A stretch of 64,000 nucleotides of DNA from Aquilaria yunnanensis (taxonomy: Eukaryota > Streptophyta > Magnoliopsida > Malvales > Thymelaeaceae). Shown one piece after another: positions 1 through 12,710 of this stretch. The first letter of the stretch is position 1, and each line of letters starts with the position of its first letter. Below the pieces are notes generated by a model, which had not been told where the DNA came from, did no database searches, and was given only the letters and a program-made list of their open reading frames with translations. The stretch lies in contig CM077596.1 of the NCBI GenBank assembly GCA_039654915.1, forward strand, positions 78,431,751-78,495,750, written 5' to 3'. Both the position numbers and the translations under genes were made by a program.

Positions 1-567
1 AAATTATTCAAAGATTTTCACCTTCTAAGAAATAGTGATAATACGAGGGAAGGAGCTGAAGATGACTAGAACAGAGCCAAATTACCCTTGTGATGTTCTT
101 TTAGCAGCATCACTAGCTCTATGCAAAATTTTCCATTGATCAATTCCAGGTTGAGAAACCAGCTGGGTAGTAATGAAAGATTTACAATAATTCTCAAACA
201 AAAAATATGGTTGTTTGTGGTGAATCTTGAAAATATTGTTGTTCAGTCACAAAACCTAGTTCATTCATTAAAAGAATTCTCCAAAAGAGAAAAAAAAGAA
301 AAAAGTTAGGGAACAGAAAAGCAAACACACAACAAAAATGTAAATAAAAAAAGTAGAGAGATACGGTATGGAAAATGAGGAACAGACATTTGCAAGCTCT
401 GAATGTTCAGTTAATGATTGCGATAGCTGAACGTATCTAGGAAATGCATAACTAGCTCACTTGCAACTTATCTTCTCATTGAAACAGCATAAACTAAAGA
501 GCATTCCAGTAAGTTGCAATAAAGATGAAGTCCATGGCAAGGGAAACAAATAGAGGATTCACTGTAC

Positions 568-3500
568 CATGATAACAAAGCCACCAAGCATGTTTGCAGG
601 CCCTAAAAGCACAGAAAATTGCAAGGATTAGGACTCACATTCTCAAGCCATAGAATAGAGCACGAGAAACCCAACAAGGGAAAAAAATTCAAAAGCTCAA
701 GAAGAATTGCCTATAATATTGAATCCTATACCCAAAGGGCGGAGTAAAAAACAAAAGAAAGAAAGAAAAGACAACAATGTAAAAAAGTGTATGAGGCCAA
801 GGCTCTCGAGTGATATTTTATATTCAAGCATGTCTTAGTTTCATGTACATTCAAACTCTGCTTGGCACTGAGTTCACAAAATAGTTAAAGCATCCAAACC
901 TTAAACCAATTCGTGAGAGGCAGAGAGGTTTAAAACAGAATACAATCTTTCAGTCCATCAGGATATATAGGTTTTACAATATCATTTCTAGTAGGACTTC
1001 AAATCATATGTTTCTTTAAGATTCATAAGTAGGAACTTTTCAATGGCACAAATGATGCAACTCCAGTGAAACAGCAACAACTGAGTAAAGATAATATTAA
1101 GTGAGAACTGGGTAGAAGTCATTAGAACAGGGCGGCTGATGACTTGAAGAAGTGAAGAATAGAAAGTGAACAGATTTACACCATGAAAAGAGTTTTGTAA
1201 GTTCTATGCGATATGGGCACTAGCCAGTCATCCAAGGCAGAATAGTGAAAAGCATAGATGCCAAATTCATGCCAAAATGAACTAAGCATGTGAAAATCTG
1301 TAGCCGCACCTCGCATCCACCAATGCAAAACAGAACGATCAGAACCTCAACGAACCAGAATGACATTAGCTTGTATAGCATGACCAAGAAACATGAAGCA
1401 ATTATAACAAAGGAAATTGCCGACAATGTGTTGATATCAATGAATCCACGGGAACCCACACCTTGTGTCTGCAGAAATTCTTCTGAAGCGTCCTGTGAGA
1501 AACAGATAGCAGATTAATCCATATGTTGATTTTACAACCAGTAAAATACTCCTATGGAGTGTATACTTTCTGTATAAGAATAATAACAGAAGTTACAGAA
1601 TTATTATACTTGACAGGCAAGAGATCACCTTTAATAGCTTATCCTGCTCAATTGCAGCGTCTCTAGCAGTCCAGGCAGACCAATATGAAGCACAAAAAAC
1701 AGTACTAACTGCCATAAGCCATAAAAACACTTCTGCAATGTCGACCGCTGGACGCTTTGGAGAGTAGAAAGCAACAGAAACTAAAGAAAGAAGGGTGAAA
1801 CAAATAAAATACATTTCAAGATACCAGTCAGACAATGTAAATCAAATGTTGTTCAGATGAAGAAACTGTCACAGTGGACATGAAGTCAATGATGAAAGAA
1901 AGCATGAGGATGAAAGACTGCCATACCTCTTGTGTTATTAGTAATTAGTTTTTCTAAGCTTTCACCGGCATCCTGCGGAAGCATAACAGCCGGAATGCGT
2001 ATATCTACATCGGCATTGGTTTCACAAACCATCTTAAAAAGTTCTGCAGGTCACAATAAAGTCTTAGAAAGAAAAAAAACATGTGCCAATGTACTGAGTA
2101 TTGATATCAGTGATGAGTGAGAAGCTGCAATGCTATTATAAAATATTCATAAACTCAGGGCCATAAGTTAAGTAAAAGTTTTGGATAAAAAATGAGACAC
2201 AGGATGACTTTGATCTGCTTGAATCCAGAAAATAGCAGTTGGTGGTATTTTAGGAAACAGAAGTAATCACATGACAAACTACACATAGGAACAGAAAAGG
2301 GAATCTAAATCTAGCACCTGTCTGGTTGTTTATAATAAGGATGCCAGAGGCACCAGCCTCCTCGACAGCATTTGCCTTTGTTGTAAAACTGCAGTTACCA
2401 CGGTGAACCAGAACAACCTCTCCTGTAAGCTATCAATAGACAAGGCACTTCAACTTGTAGAGAGGAATATATTTGTGAGCTAGCAGTACAGAGAGCACAG
2501 TACAATACATATCCTCAAGTTAAATTTGAAAATTGAAAAGTGATGAGACGAGGGTTGGAAAACCTTGTTCTTCGGTACGCTACAACAATCAGGAGGATCT
2601 GCAAGGGCAAGAGTGATATGGTTTGCATGTTTTTCCTTTGATTCCAAAGTAGGTCCAAAACGGGCACCAACACCAACATACTCAATGTCTTCCACACCAT
2701 TGATCCAAGTTGGGACTTTCACCTATATGAAAAATTGAACAATTCAACAAACAAATACTGCATCTGAATAATCTGAGATAGCAAACTAGAGATAAGACTG
2801 GAAAATTAAAGAACAGGGTTCTATACATACTACACCTTCAGTTGTATAGACTACTAACAAAAAGTATGGCACAAAAGGAAGTACTCTTGTTGCAATTTAT
2901 ATGACTATAATTTGGTTTTATATTCATAATTCTTGTGGAACTTATTGAACATGTAATGGCCTCCTGAAAAACTCATTAGGTATTTAGCTTCAATTTTACT
3001 AAGCACTCATGAACACAAGATTCAAGCTAGATCCAGCAATGCGGGCACTACACTCAAGGGGCAGCAGCCCTGATAGACAATTGAAGTGCCTTACTTTTAC
3101 AGTAGAGGCACAAACGACAATAGCCATCAGTAAAATCTGCCCGCTATTTCGTGATGGAAGTAGAGTAAGGGAAGTACTGCCCTTAGAAGGTAACAAGTAT
3201 CAGTGGTATTAACTCACAACTAACCTACCTAGCTGCTTTAATACCAAGAGACTAACACACACACAAATTATAGTCTAACTTTTTCAGTTTCTTCTCATGT
3301 ACTGCATACCACCCGAATAAATTGAATCAACTAAGAATCGGTGATATTTCAAAAGGAGCATCTTTTTTTGTACCAAATACGGAAATTCTCTATTCTCCTA
3401 AATCTCATTCCCTTTTCTCTTTCCCAGTAATCAAACAGGTCAGAGCCAACGCCGCAGGCCACTAACGACAACATTTAAGCCCCAAACGAGCACTGAAAAA

Positions 3501-3796
3501 CTCAGCTTGAACTCAATCGAGCATCCGAAAGCACCAAAATGTAGACAATAATGGAAATCGAAAGATTCTCCCCTATTGTTCCGTACTCTCAAAGCAAGCA
3601 GAAATCTAGAAAAAAGGAAAAGGAAAACAAACAGGATTTGTTTAAATACCAAGACGAAGTTGTTGTCGCAGCCAGGCCTCTTCGGAGCGACGTCGTCTTG
3701 GTGAACTATATCGCTAGCCTGGCCGAGAGGGGCGGCGCAAGCCATAACCAGCAATAGTGTATAGATAACTCTCCTTATGATTAACTGTAATTTCAT
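568..3796 (-). CDS. SPPL: Signal peptide peptidase-like protein with PA domain, 5' part (3' end outside window)
   Basis: Seven coding exons join in one frame: 3650-3796, 2564-2722, 2318-2429, 1927-2043, 1629-1780, 1310-1492 and 568-602, giving about 301 residues; relatives are about 540. The start is the ATG at 3796, followed by a hydrophobic signal peptide (residues 1-27). Exons 2-4 encode a protease-associated (PA) lumenal domain with 'VHRGNCSF' and '[11 protein letters not shown]'. Exon 5 holds the first membrane segment ('[19 protein letters not shown]'), exon 6 two more, and exon 7 begins another ('[11 protein letters not shown]'). The family consists of endomembrane GxGD aspartyl intramembrane proteases; the catalytic YD, GxGD and PAL motifs lie in the missing 3' exons, so activity cannot be judged here. 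The PA domain points to the plant SPPL3/4/5 type. No stop or frameshift is seen in the seven exons. Family assignment is strong; the exact subfamily member is not resolved. Confidence 0.9.
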
Positions 3797-4000
3797 CGTC
3801 GGGAAAAAATCTGAAGCAAGAATAGAGTATGGGGTTTCCGCAGGAAAGAAAAAAGAAATGTAGGGATCGGAAGGAATGAACTGAAAGAGGAAGATGTGAG
3901 GAGGACGAAAGCAGATTGAAATGGAGGTCGGAAAGCAAGTTCACTTTATGCTTTTTTTCTTCTTCTTTTCTTTCTTTATTCCTTTATTTATTACTGCTCT
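3797..4000 (-). promoter_or_regulatory. Presumed 5' UTR and core promoter of the SPPL gene
   Basis: Upstream of the SPPL ATG on the minus strand lies a purine/pyrimidine-biased leader typical of plant 5' UTRs. A TATA-like TAAATAAA lies at 3983-3990, about 190 bp before the ATG. The transcription start is inferred only. The MITE at 4202-4897 lies a few hundred bases further upstream. Confidence 0.35.
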
Positions 4001-4201
4001 CGTTTTGAGATCGTTTTACCGTTACGCGGGGAGGCGCGGGAGCCGGCGCGTGTACTAGTCTCCCTCGTTTGTTCAGGAGTTCAACTATTTTGTTTACGGA
4101 ACGGTGGATATTTCCTCCGTCTTACATTTTTTACGTCATTTTTATTTTTATTTTGAGTCATTTCAAATTATTTATATTATTTTATTTTTTAGTAAATTTT
4201 A

Positions 4202-4897
4202 CTCCCTCCATTCCGGAAAATTGCTCCATTTTGCTTTTGCACGTGGTTTAAGAAAAATCAAACAATTTACACTTTTACCCCTCCACTATCTCTTTTCTCG
4301 CGTTCGTTCGTCTGTTCGTTTGTCGTGTTCGTCCGTCGTTCGTTTGTCATCCATTCATTGTCCGTTCGTTTGTCTGTCGTATGTTTGTCCCGTTCATCCA
4401 TCGTCTGTCTGTCGCGTTCATCCCTCGTCCGTCTGTCTTCAATTGCGTCGTCGTCCTTCCGTTTCAGGCGTGATTCGCGTCACCTCTCCTCCTCCAGCCT
4501 AGATTTGCGTCGCCTCTCTGCCTCCGACTTCGATTCATGTTGTCGTGTCGCCTCTCTGCCTCCGATCTTCACCTATCCGCCTCCGGTCTCGATTCGCATC
4601 AGCCCACTCACCTTCGTCCTCGATTCACCTCCACATCGCGTTGCTCCCTTGTAACCTATCTCGCCGGATGCCGTCTTCGTGCGTGTCGGCCAGCACAGTC
4701 TGGTTAATGAGGGGCAAAAGCTCATCGGGGAGGGAGAAAGAGAGAGAGAGAAAGTGGGTTTGTGAAGGAAAGAGGGATATATTAATATGGGTATTATGGT
4801 AAATAGAATATGAAAAAGTTACTAAAAAAGGAAATGGTGCAAAGTTTTGAGACTACCCAAAAAAGAAAATGTAGCAAAACTTATGGGACGGAGGGAG
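4202..4897. mobile_element. Stowaway-type (Tc1/mariner) MITE
   Basis: The left end reads CTCCCTCCATTCCGG and the right end, reverse complemented, CTCCCTCCGTCCCAT; the inverted match continues imperfectly for about 40 bp. TA dinucleotides flank both ends (4200-4201, 4898-4899), as expected for Tc1/mariner insertion. At 696 bp it is long for a Stowaway MITE. The interior (about 4290-4440) is a degenerate array of GTTCGTTTGTC-like units, which makes long but low-complexity reading frames. No transposase is visible. Confidence 0.8.
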
Positions 4898-4899
4898 TA

Positions 4900-7800
4900 G
4901 TAAATAAGATAACTATTTTACCTTCTTTTTCTCTCTTTCCTCTGTTATGAAAAGTCTTTTTTTTTTTTCTATTTTTTTCTTCTATCACTCAAAACTAGAT
5001 GTTATACGCCATTGAGCAGCCAGGGCTCATCCGTCCGATGCTTCTCCAACATTTTAAACCTTCCCTCCAATAAGCCTACTCCTCAATCATTCTCATCCTT
5101 CTTAAGGCCCATGCCTGCAGCTGGTATCCCCTAAGTTTGCTATAAACCCAATTTTATCAAATCAAGTGATTTCGCTCATTTTGATCGAAGCCACATCTAA
5201 GGTAGATTAAGACTTGATCAAGTGATTCTGCTCATTTTAATCCTTGGGCTGTTATTTTGTGTTATGTTCAAGCAACGAGATGATGATGGAGGGAGAATAA
5301 TGGGGTTGAGGTCAAGGAAGGAAGGTGACAAAGTGGCGGATGTATAAGATCAGGGAAGGAAGCGAGGGACGGACAAAGTGGTAGGGGTCAGGGAAGAAAG
5401 TAACAAAAGGTTGGAGGGAGAGGGACAGAAGGATAACTGGATAAGGACAAAGAAAAGAAGGAGAGAGACAATTAAGGGAAGGGTATTATTATAAAGATGT
5501 GAAAAACAGTAACCCATTTTGGTCTGTGTGCCAAACCTAAATGGTACAAATATAATAAGATAAAGGCAGTGCTAATTATTTGGGCCTCTGGTTGGCAAGT
5601 TGGGTGGGAAGATGGACACTTGGCTTGGGAATATCCCTTTTCCTTCCTTAAATGCCAGATGATACTATTAATGTTGGTCCATTTGTTTTTAGGTCCAAAA
5701 AAAAAAAACATGTACTTTCCAAATTTTTCTAGTATAAATATATTTCCTTAATTCTATACATTATAATAACAATGTTATTTTTTAGCACAAAAACTATAAT
5801 TATTTTATTGGATTGATTAAAATATCTTACACTGAATTTTAATAATTCCATTCCTCTAAGAAAATTTCAATAATTTAAAATTTTGGTTGATTTATGTGAG
5901 AAATATCAATTCTAATTGGTTTTATATAGTTTTTGACTTTTTTTTTTTTTTGTGTTCACTGAGGATAACATACATTTAATTCATGCCCTACACTCATACT
6001 TTGTATTTGTTTACACTTTTGTCATCTTGATAAATACATCTTAGCCCCGAATTTCTGTTTGTCCTTTGTTTCTTTTTACCCTCGACGGTTCTAAATTTGA
6101 GTTTTCCCTCACTACTTTCCATAAAAATGGAATGGGAGGTAGAACTCACTTTTTCTGCCATCCCCAACATTGAACCAATGTTACCCTACTAGAAATTTGC
6201 CATCAAATGGTTCAATAGATCAATGAAGTCAAATGGATCTTTTTTTTTTCATCATCAGTTTATCTTCCTTTCTTTTGTTCATTTAAACCAGTGGTGAAAT
6301 CAACACAAGTGCCTTATATACTCCGTTATCCCAACTGCAAATCAATGTTGGTGTAATTTGTTACCATCCTTTCTCATTCTTCTTCATTTTCATCATCATT
6401 GTCTCACTGTTAGTATCAGATTTGTTTCATTTTTTTCTTCTTTAACTTTGTCATCATTTTTTCTTCCTTTTTGGGATTGTTTTTGTTGTTCTGTCACCAC
6501 TGTTATTATATCTAGTCTTTGGGATTGTTTTTGTTGTTCTGTCACCACTGTTATTATATCTAGTCCATTTTTACTTTTTCTTTCTCTCACCATTGTAATT
6601 AAATCTGGTCAAATTCTATTGTTCTGTTCATAAGAAATTGTTATTTTATTCATAATAATTTGTTGTTTTGATTTATGCTTTGATCTAGCTCATTGTTTTC
6701 GTCCATGTTCAAATATATTTAGGAATTTAATTTGGTTTATTTTGTCAATGTTCAGATCTATTGCTTTTTTTGTTTTTCTGTTTGGTTTATTTTTTATTCT
6801 TGCTTTAATCTAATTCTTTGTTCCAATTATTGCTTCTTTCACTTGGTTTTGATTTAGAATCATGCTTTGGTTTGATTCATTATTTTGGTTTTATGTCTAA
6901 GTCTATTATTCAAATTATTGTTAAACAATGGCTTGAAATTTATAAACCCCCAAATTCACTCACAAGTGCATGGTGTGTTATGTACAAGTGGTGAATTCAA
7001 GTATCATTCTAAGAGATATATGTGATTCCAATTGAAAATAAAGTCCTAGACTCCTCACTAACAATAGCTAAGTTTAAAGCAAAACAATAGAAAATGTGAA
7101 AGAAATGAATTAGGCTAAGTAAATGTGAATGTGAAGTAAGAAATACTTAAGTGAATGATGCTACTTACTACTACTAAAGCTAACTAAACTAACTAAAGTT
7201 GGGTTGCCTCATATGTGATGTTATCCCCTAGGATAGTATTATTTAACCTTATTGCCCAAGTTAACTTAGAGTAAAGGTTGTTGCCTCTTATATGGTATAG
7301 AGATTCTAACTTCAAAGTTAATTTTTTTTCAAGATGAAATCATGCTCACCAATAGTCTAACAATGAGTTTCCTCAATCTCACTAATTAAACTAAGGTGGT
7401 TTAAGTCCTAACCCTTTTATACACCTAATGGGATGAGTGATTGTCTTTAATCCTTCAAGCCCATTATGTTTTTCTCTAGTTCCACCTCCACTATGACAAA
7501 GTAAAGATTTAGATGCAAGTATGAAATGACCAATAACATACAAAAATCAAGCTCAAGAGAGAAGCAATGAAAGAGATAATTACCAAGAAATACCTTAAAT
7601 TAACTTTAGGAAACAAAGGTTAAGAGTACATCCTAGAGAGACTAAGGAAACTACTCTATAAGCAAGCTATGAACATATCTATGGTAATGAAAAACATATA
7701 ATCCAAAAACAATACAAATGAAATATGGAAGAAGAACCAAAGAAACCTTTTGAGCCTAGCCTCCTAGCTCATCAAGTAATGCTCCAAAACTTCCATAAAA

Positions 7801-9162
7801 GATGGCAATGGTGAATCCAAGAAAAATGCAAGAAAATGAAGATGAAGATGATGAAAAACCTAGCACTTGTCCAATAAGTAGCAGCTTTAGCCCCTCCAAG
7901 ATTGTCTTTTTGCCTTACTCAACTTTTTTTATAAGATCTCTCCCCTAATAGTAATAGTAAGCTCGAATTCAAATATGGAAATAAGGGACTACAATTCTTG
8001 GAAAAAATAAAGTGTATTACCAAAATAGAGGAAAAGTGGGGTTGCGTCGCCACTTCACTACCCCTTGGCAATGTGTCGCCAATACCATATAGAGCATCTG
8101 AGAGTTCATAACATTAGCAACACGTCCCCAGCCATTGGTGACTTGTCACCACAAGCACATTGTTGTTTTGACTCTTACATGGCCAAAATTTGCCCCGCTT
8201 GCTCGTACTTTGTTAAAGCTCTTCCATGATACTCTCCTACATATATAAAAAGAGAACAAAGTAAGAAAGAATAAAAAATGTGGTATGAGTTGAAAGAAAT
8301 TAATGGTCAAAGTTGACAAAAAAAGCCAACTAGTTTGACAAACAAATTATGTACCTAACACAAATCTAGTTTAGAATTTGCAAAAATTATAAACGGAGCA
8401 GCAAACTTGAGTGAGTGAACAATATTCAAAAGCAAAATGAACAACAATTTTAACTATATGCAAAAATTGTAAACGAAACATCAATAATATTAACTAACCT
8501 CATAGGTTTAAACAAATAATTTTAAACATCAATCCCCAATGTTGATAACATCCAAAAAAAACCTAACATTGTTATAACACTTGGGATGATCAGATTGGGT
8601 CATAATGAGTGCCAAAATTAGAAAACCAACATAAAACAAAATTTAGTTAAAGGACTAACTTGTATGAGTTAGCCAAGTTAAGGTATTCTTGGGGTATTTA
8701 GGTCTTAGTCTTGTTTAAACTTTCACTCAAAAAATTTTAAACAAATAATTTTAATTTTAAGATAAAAATAAAAATAACAACATAAATTACATATTTTAAT
8801 CTTGATTGAATAAAAAATAAAAGAAATAAATATCAAACACTTATGAGGTGAAAGGTAAGGAGTTCATCATCACTTAATTAAAGCTTGAATTCGATACTAT
8901 GAAAAGATAAGAAGATTTTGTGAGAACTTTCCCTGAAATAAAATCTAATCTAATTCAACTTTTCTGAATGGAGATGTAGGTTTTGGGAATGTGACTATTA
9001 AATGTCATGGGGTCTTAGGCCAATAAAAAAAATAAAAATCAGGGAAGAGGTAAACATGACCGTACAACATACTGCATTTCCTTTCGGTTAGGTGAGGACA
9101 ATGACTCCAAGTTCATTAGTAGCCCTTGAACTTCTGTAAAAAAGTCGAATAAGACTCTTAAT
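4900..9162. other. Gene-free AT-rich intergenic DNA
   Basis: No reading frame here resembles a known protein. The stretch has poly-A/T runs, one perfect 48-bp tandem duplication (6470-6565) and, from about 6930 to 8250, non-coding DNA of the sort found in decayed retrotransposons, without LTR, primer-binding or coding signals that I can support. Confidence 0.6.
6470..6565. repeat. Perfect 48-bp tandem duplication
   Basis: Two adjacent copies (6470-6517 and 6518-6565) beginning TTTGGGATTGTTTTTG are identical. The unit length is a multiple of three, so short frames across it repeat a peptide, but nothing suggests coding. The absence of mismatches indicates a recent slippage or repair duplication. 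Confidence 0.9.
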
Positions 9163-9676
9163 TGTTAGGGGAAAAAAATTCCAATCACTCATCACGTGTA
9201 GTGAAATAACAAACACGATTAAGCAAGTATATATAAATTTAAAGTAGTTTGGTTCTTAACTAGCTTATATCCATGGATAAGAGAAAATCACACAAACAAA
9301 ATACAGAGATTACAGTAGAGGTATACCCTTAGTGCTCATGTTTGCCTATGGATCCTATACACACAACTATTAACCTCAATATCTTGCTCTCACACAATTA
9401 CAAGATATGAGAATCACAAAAGACTTCTCGTCTTAACCCTCTCCGACCTCCGGGCTTATCCTTCCTATTGAAACTCTCACATTTTGCCTCTTCACCACAT
9501 TGACGTTTTTCTTATGCTTAAAACTTAACACAAAAAATCTTTTTATAAGTCACATACAAACCTAAACCACAACAAAAAAGAAAACCTAAATCCTAAATAA
9601 ATAGGAAAACTAAAACCAAATCCTAAACAAAATAAAAAGTTTTAATCTTTTTGAATTTGAGCCAATCAACCCAACA
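9163..9676 (-). repeat. 3' LTR of the deleted LTR element
   Basis: About 514 bp. It aligns with 10103-10601 along its whole length, with shared blocks such as CACACAATTACAAGATATGA, but many substitutions separate the two, so the insertion is old. Confidence 0.75.
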
Positions 9677-10102
9677 ATCTCCACCTTGGCTCGAATTCTT
9701 TACCATGAATATAAACATCATGAATACATGATCACGATTACAGACATAAACACCACGAACACAACAATGAATGCAAATGATTACAAACAACACGAACAAC
9801 AACGAATGGAAACGACCACGAACAAAACATCACGAACATTAACATCATGAGCATCAACACGCACGAACAAAATCTTTAATCTTCAAACTTGTACTGAGCC
9901 ATTAGTACCACACCGCAACCACTGTCAAATATCTCTAGGACGGTTCCTTAGGGCTCTACTAAATAATCCAAATGTTCTACCATGCCAATCATTGAACTAC
10001 ATGCTCCCACCATGCTATGAATACACTACAAGCTCCACCATGCCAAGAACACATCACAAGTTTTTACCATGCCAGAACCAAATCGTAAGCTCTAATATCA
10101 CT

Positions 10103-10601
10103 TGTTGGGAAAAAAATTCCCCAATCACCTATCACGCGTAGTGGAATAACAAACATGATCAAACGAGCACACACAAATTTAACATGATTCGGCTTTTAAC
10201 TATACTATATCTACAGATGAGAGAAAATCACTTAAACAAAATATAGGGATTATAGTAGAGATTTGCCTTTAGTGTTTACGTTGGCTTATGGATCCTCTAC
10301 ACATCACTGGTAACTTCAATATCTTACCCTCACACAATTACAAGATATGAGAATCGCAAAAAAGTTTCTCATCCTAGCCCTCTCCGGCCTCCGGACCTTT
10401 TATTTCTCCTAAAACCCTCACATATTACCTCTTCACCATGTTGATTTTTTTTTCATACTTGAAACTTAACACAAGAAGCCTTTTTATAGGCCACATACAA
10501 ACCCAAACTACAATAAAATAGGAAATCTAAATTCTAAACAAATAGAAAAATTAAAATAAAATCAAAATCCTTAACCTTCAATTCAGTCAACAAATCCAAC
10601 A
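10103..10601 (-). repeat. 5' LTR of the deleted LTR element
   Basis: About 499 bp. It is the partner of 9163-9676 and lies directly beside the primer-binding-site complement at about 10088-10102, which identifies it as the 5' LTR on the minus strand. Confidence 0.75.
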
Positions 10602-11734
10602 TTAACTATGAATCATTACATCCTAACCTTTAACTTTACACACATTGTAGTAAGTTCGTGCATGAATTACTCAATTTATAGCAAATCAAGATTCAAGTCT
10701 TATCGCTAAGACGCTAACTAGAGTACCTTTGTTTAGAAGTGGGGCATAGCTTTTAATAGACTAGTACTGCACTACGGGTAGTGGGAGCGTCGTATTGTCC
10801 ACCGCCCGTACGGAGAATCACATGCGGTTGGACCTACTATAACAAGTTGTATGGCAGGTGTAAGCTCACCCTTATTCTTTTTTTTCTCCCTCACTTGAGA
10901 AGGCAAATGTAAAATTTTATGCGTCCGTTTATTCTTTTTGTTTTGAGTTTTTTTTTTCTTTCGAATTATTATTTTGTTATTTTTTTTTTAATTTTACATT
11001 TGTTACGGTTTCATTTTTTTTTTTTTACATTTGTCACAGTTTGCACTTTTGCATCCCTGCCCGCAGGAAAATGCTCCAAGCATCATAATTCCACCCAAAA
11101 AACCCAATCCATTTTGTGTGCAGAGGAGAGAGTAAGAAGGACAAAAAATGGATCGGAAAGTTGTAATCTTTGGGATATGCCTTACGATTGTATATAAATG
11201 AAATATGCTTAATTTAGCAGTACTTGCTTCCAAAATTTCTCCAGAAGACAATAAAAGACACGTGAACGGGGTTATGAGGAGACTCAATAATGAACTATAA
11301 CAAAACACTAAAATGGCGACTCCGGTTCAATCTCCAAATAGTCCGTTTTTAGCTTTTTTTTGAAATAAAAAAATGGGTTCCAAAACTAAGATTTTAAATC
11401 TTGTATCAGACAACGTATTATTTTTTTAATCATATGGTATGATACAATATCAGCATTGTATTATATTGTATTGTTTTGGATGTACTTGTTATATATATAT
11501 ATATATGTATCACATACATATCAACATATCTAAAATTCTAATATTTAACTCTAAGGTATAAGTCATACATAAGACATAACAAATTTGCAACATATGGAAA
11601 AAAACTTAAAAACCATAAGCAAGTAACTATTCATTTTAACATTTTTACTTTTTAGTCCAATAAATAAAAAAATGTAGTAAAGTTCCTCTGAAAAAAAAAG
11701 ACATAGAGCTGAATTACAAACAAATACAGAATTA

Positions 11735-12323
11735 GAGTAAATTACGTGATGAGTCTCTAACCTTTAATTATTGTTTTGTTTTAGTCTCTAACCTATTGAA
11801 TATTCTATTTTGGTGCTGAAGCTATTAAAAATATTTTATTTTAGTCCTAAATCTATTAAAAACGTTTCATTTTGGTTCTAATTTGATAAAATTTGTTAAC
11901 TCAAGGTATTTATCTGATAACAACTTTTTAAATCATAATTTAAACAATTTGTTATCTGTCTTACAATAAATTTAATATATATAATAATTTTTTATAGTTA
12001 ATGAAAAATTTAAATTACTTTTTTTTTTTCTCTCTGTAAATTGATCTTATTTCATTCAGGAAGAAAAAATTACTAACTTAAATTATCTATTTATTGTAAA
12101 AAATATTAAACTGTTTAAATTTATTGAAAGAGAGTTACTGAATATTTAAATTAGAATTTCAAAAATTTATGTTAAAAAAATATTTTGAGTTAATGAATTT
12201 CATTTGGTGAGGGATCAAAATGAAATATTTTTAATAGGTTTAGCACCAAATCAGAATTCAATGAGTTAGGAATTAAAATAAAATAATAATTAAAGATTAA
12301 AGACCATTTGTGTAATTTTCTCT
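11735..12323. mobile_element. Foldback (long terminal inverted repeat) element
   Basis: The first about 190 bp pair with the last about 190 bp in inverted orientation: GAGTAAATTACGTGATGAGT at the left corresponds to AGAGAAAATTACACAAATGG read back from the right, and both arms share the motif ATTAAAAATATTT. Nothing coding lies inside. Such GTAAATTAC-ended elements are usually MULE-derived, but I could not identify a target duplication. Confidence 0.6.
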
Positions 12324-12624
12324 ACAAAAAAGTAAGAAGAATGATATAGTTAAACATATGTGAAAAATAAAATGTAATTATTTACAATTGATTCCCTAAA
12401 AAAATCAGTAATCTTTGATCGATTAAGAAAGTAGTTAGATTTTGTTAAAAATACAAATTAATTATGCGTGGAAAGCAAACAACTATCATGTGACAATTAT
12501 TATGAAAAGCAAACATTTATGCGTGAAAACGGAAAAATATGGGGAAGTTGAATGGGTGGGGCCGAATTTCAAATTTAGGCCACTTTAATATAAAAGTATT
12601 AGTTACTTGTGATATGTTAAAGAA

Positions 12625-12710
12625 GAGTTGGTGGCGTAATGGCCCTAGCTTGGAAACATTTTCCCATTGCCACGGCCTGGGGAGTTCAAATATCTTCAGC
12701 CCCAATTCTG
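12625..12710 (+). other. Possible tRNA-derived SINE fragment
   Basis: TGGCGTAATGG (12632-12642) fits the A box of RNA polymerase III promoters, and GAGTTCAAAT (about 12682-12691) resembles a B box at suitable spacing. No tail or target duplication is evident and no intact cloverleaf can be drawn, so this is tentative. Confidence 0.28.

Larger units (their letters stand above)
9163..10601 (-). mobile_element. Internally deleted, non-autonomous LTR retrotransposon
   Basis: Two diverged direct repeats, 9163-9676 and 10103-10601, start TGTT and end AACA and enclose about 430 bp without coding capacity. Next to the right repeat lies a near match to the complement of an initiator-tRNA-Met primer-binding site (GCTCTAATATCACTTG, one or two changes from the usual form). 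Next to the left repeat is the complement of a polypurine tract (ATCTCCACCTTGG). Both put the element on the minus strand, with the right copy as 5' LTR. Flanking 5-mers TTAAT and TTAAC are a decayed target duplication. It is TRIM-like in having almost no interior, though the LTRs are long for a TRIM; a deleted larger element is equally possible. Confidence 0.75.

Noticed and set aside
1..567. Next SPPL exon with the catalytic YD motif
   Set aside because: No in-frame continuation after the 35-bp exon ending at 568 could be found in either reading, so it lies left of the window.
4104..4654. Overlapping Ser/Arg/Val-rich open frames
   Set aside because: They come from the GTTCGTTTGTC-like low-complexity interior of a MITE and match no family.
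6358..6633. Frames with a repeated peptide on both strands
   Set aside because: Produced by the perfect 48-bp duplication in non-coding DNA.
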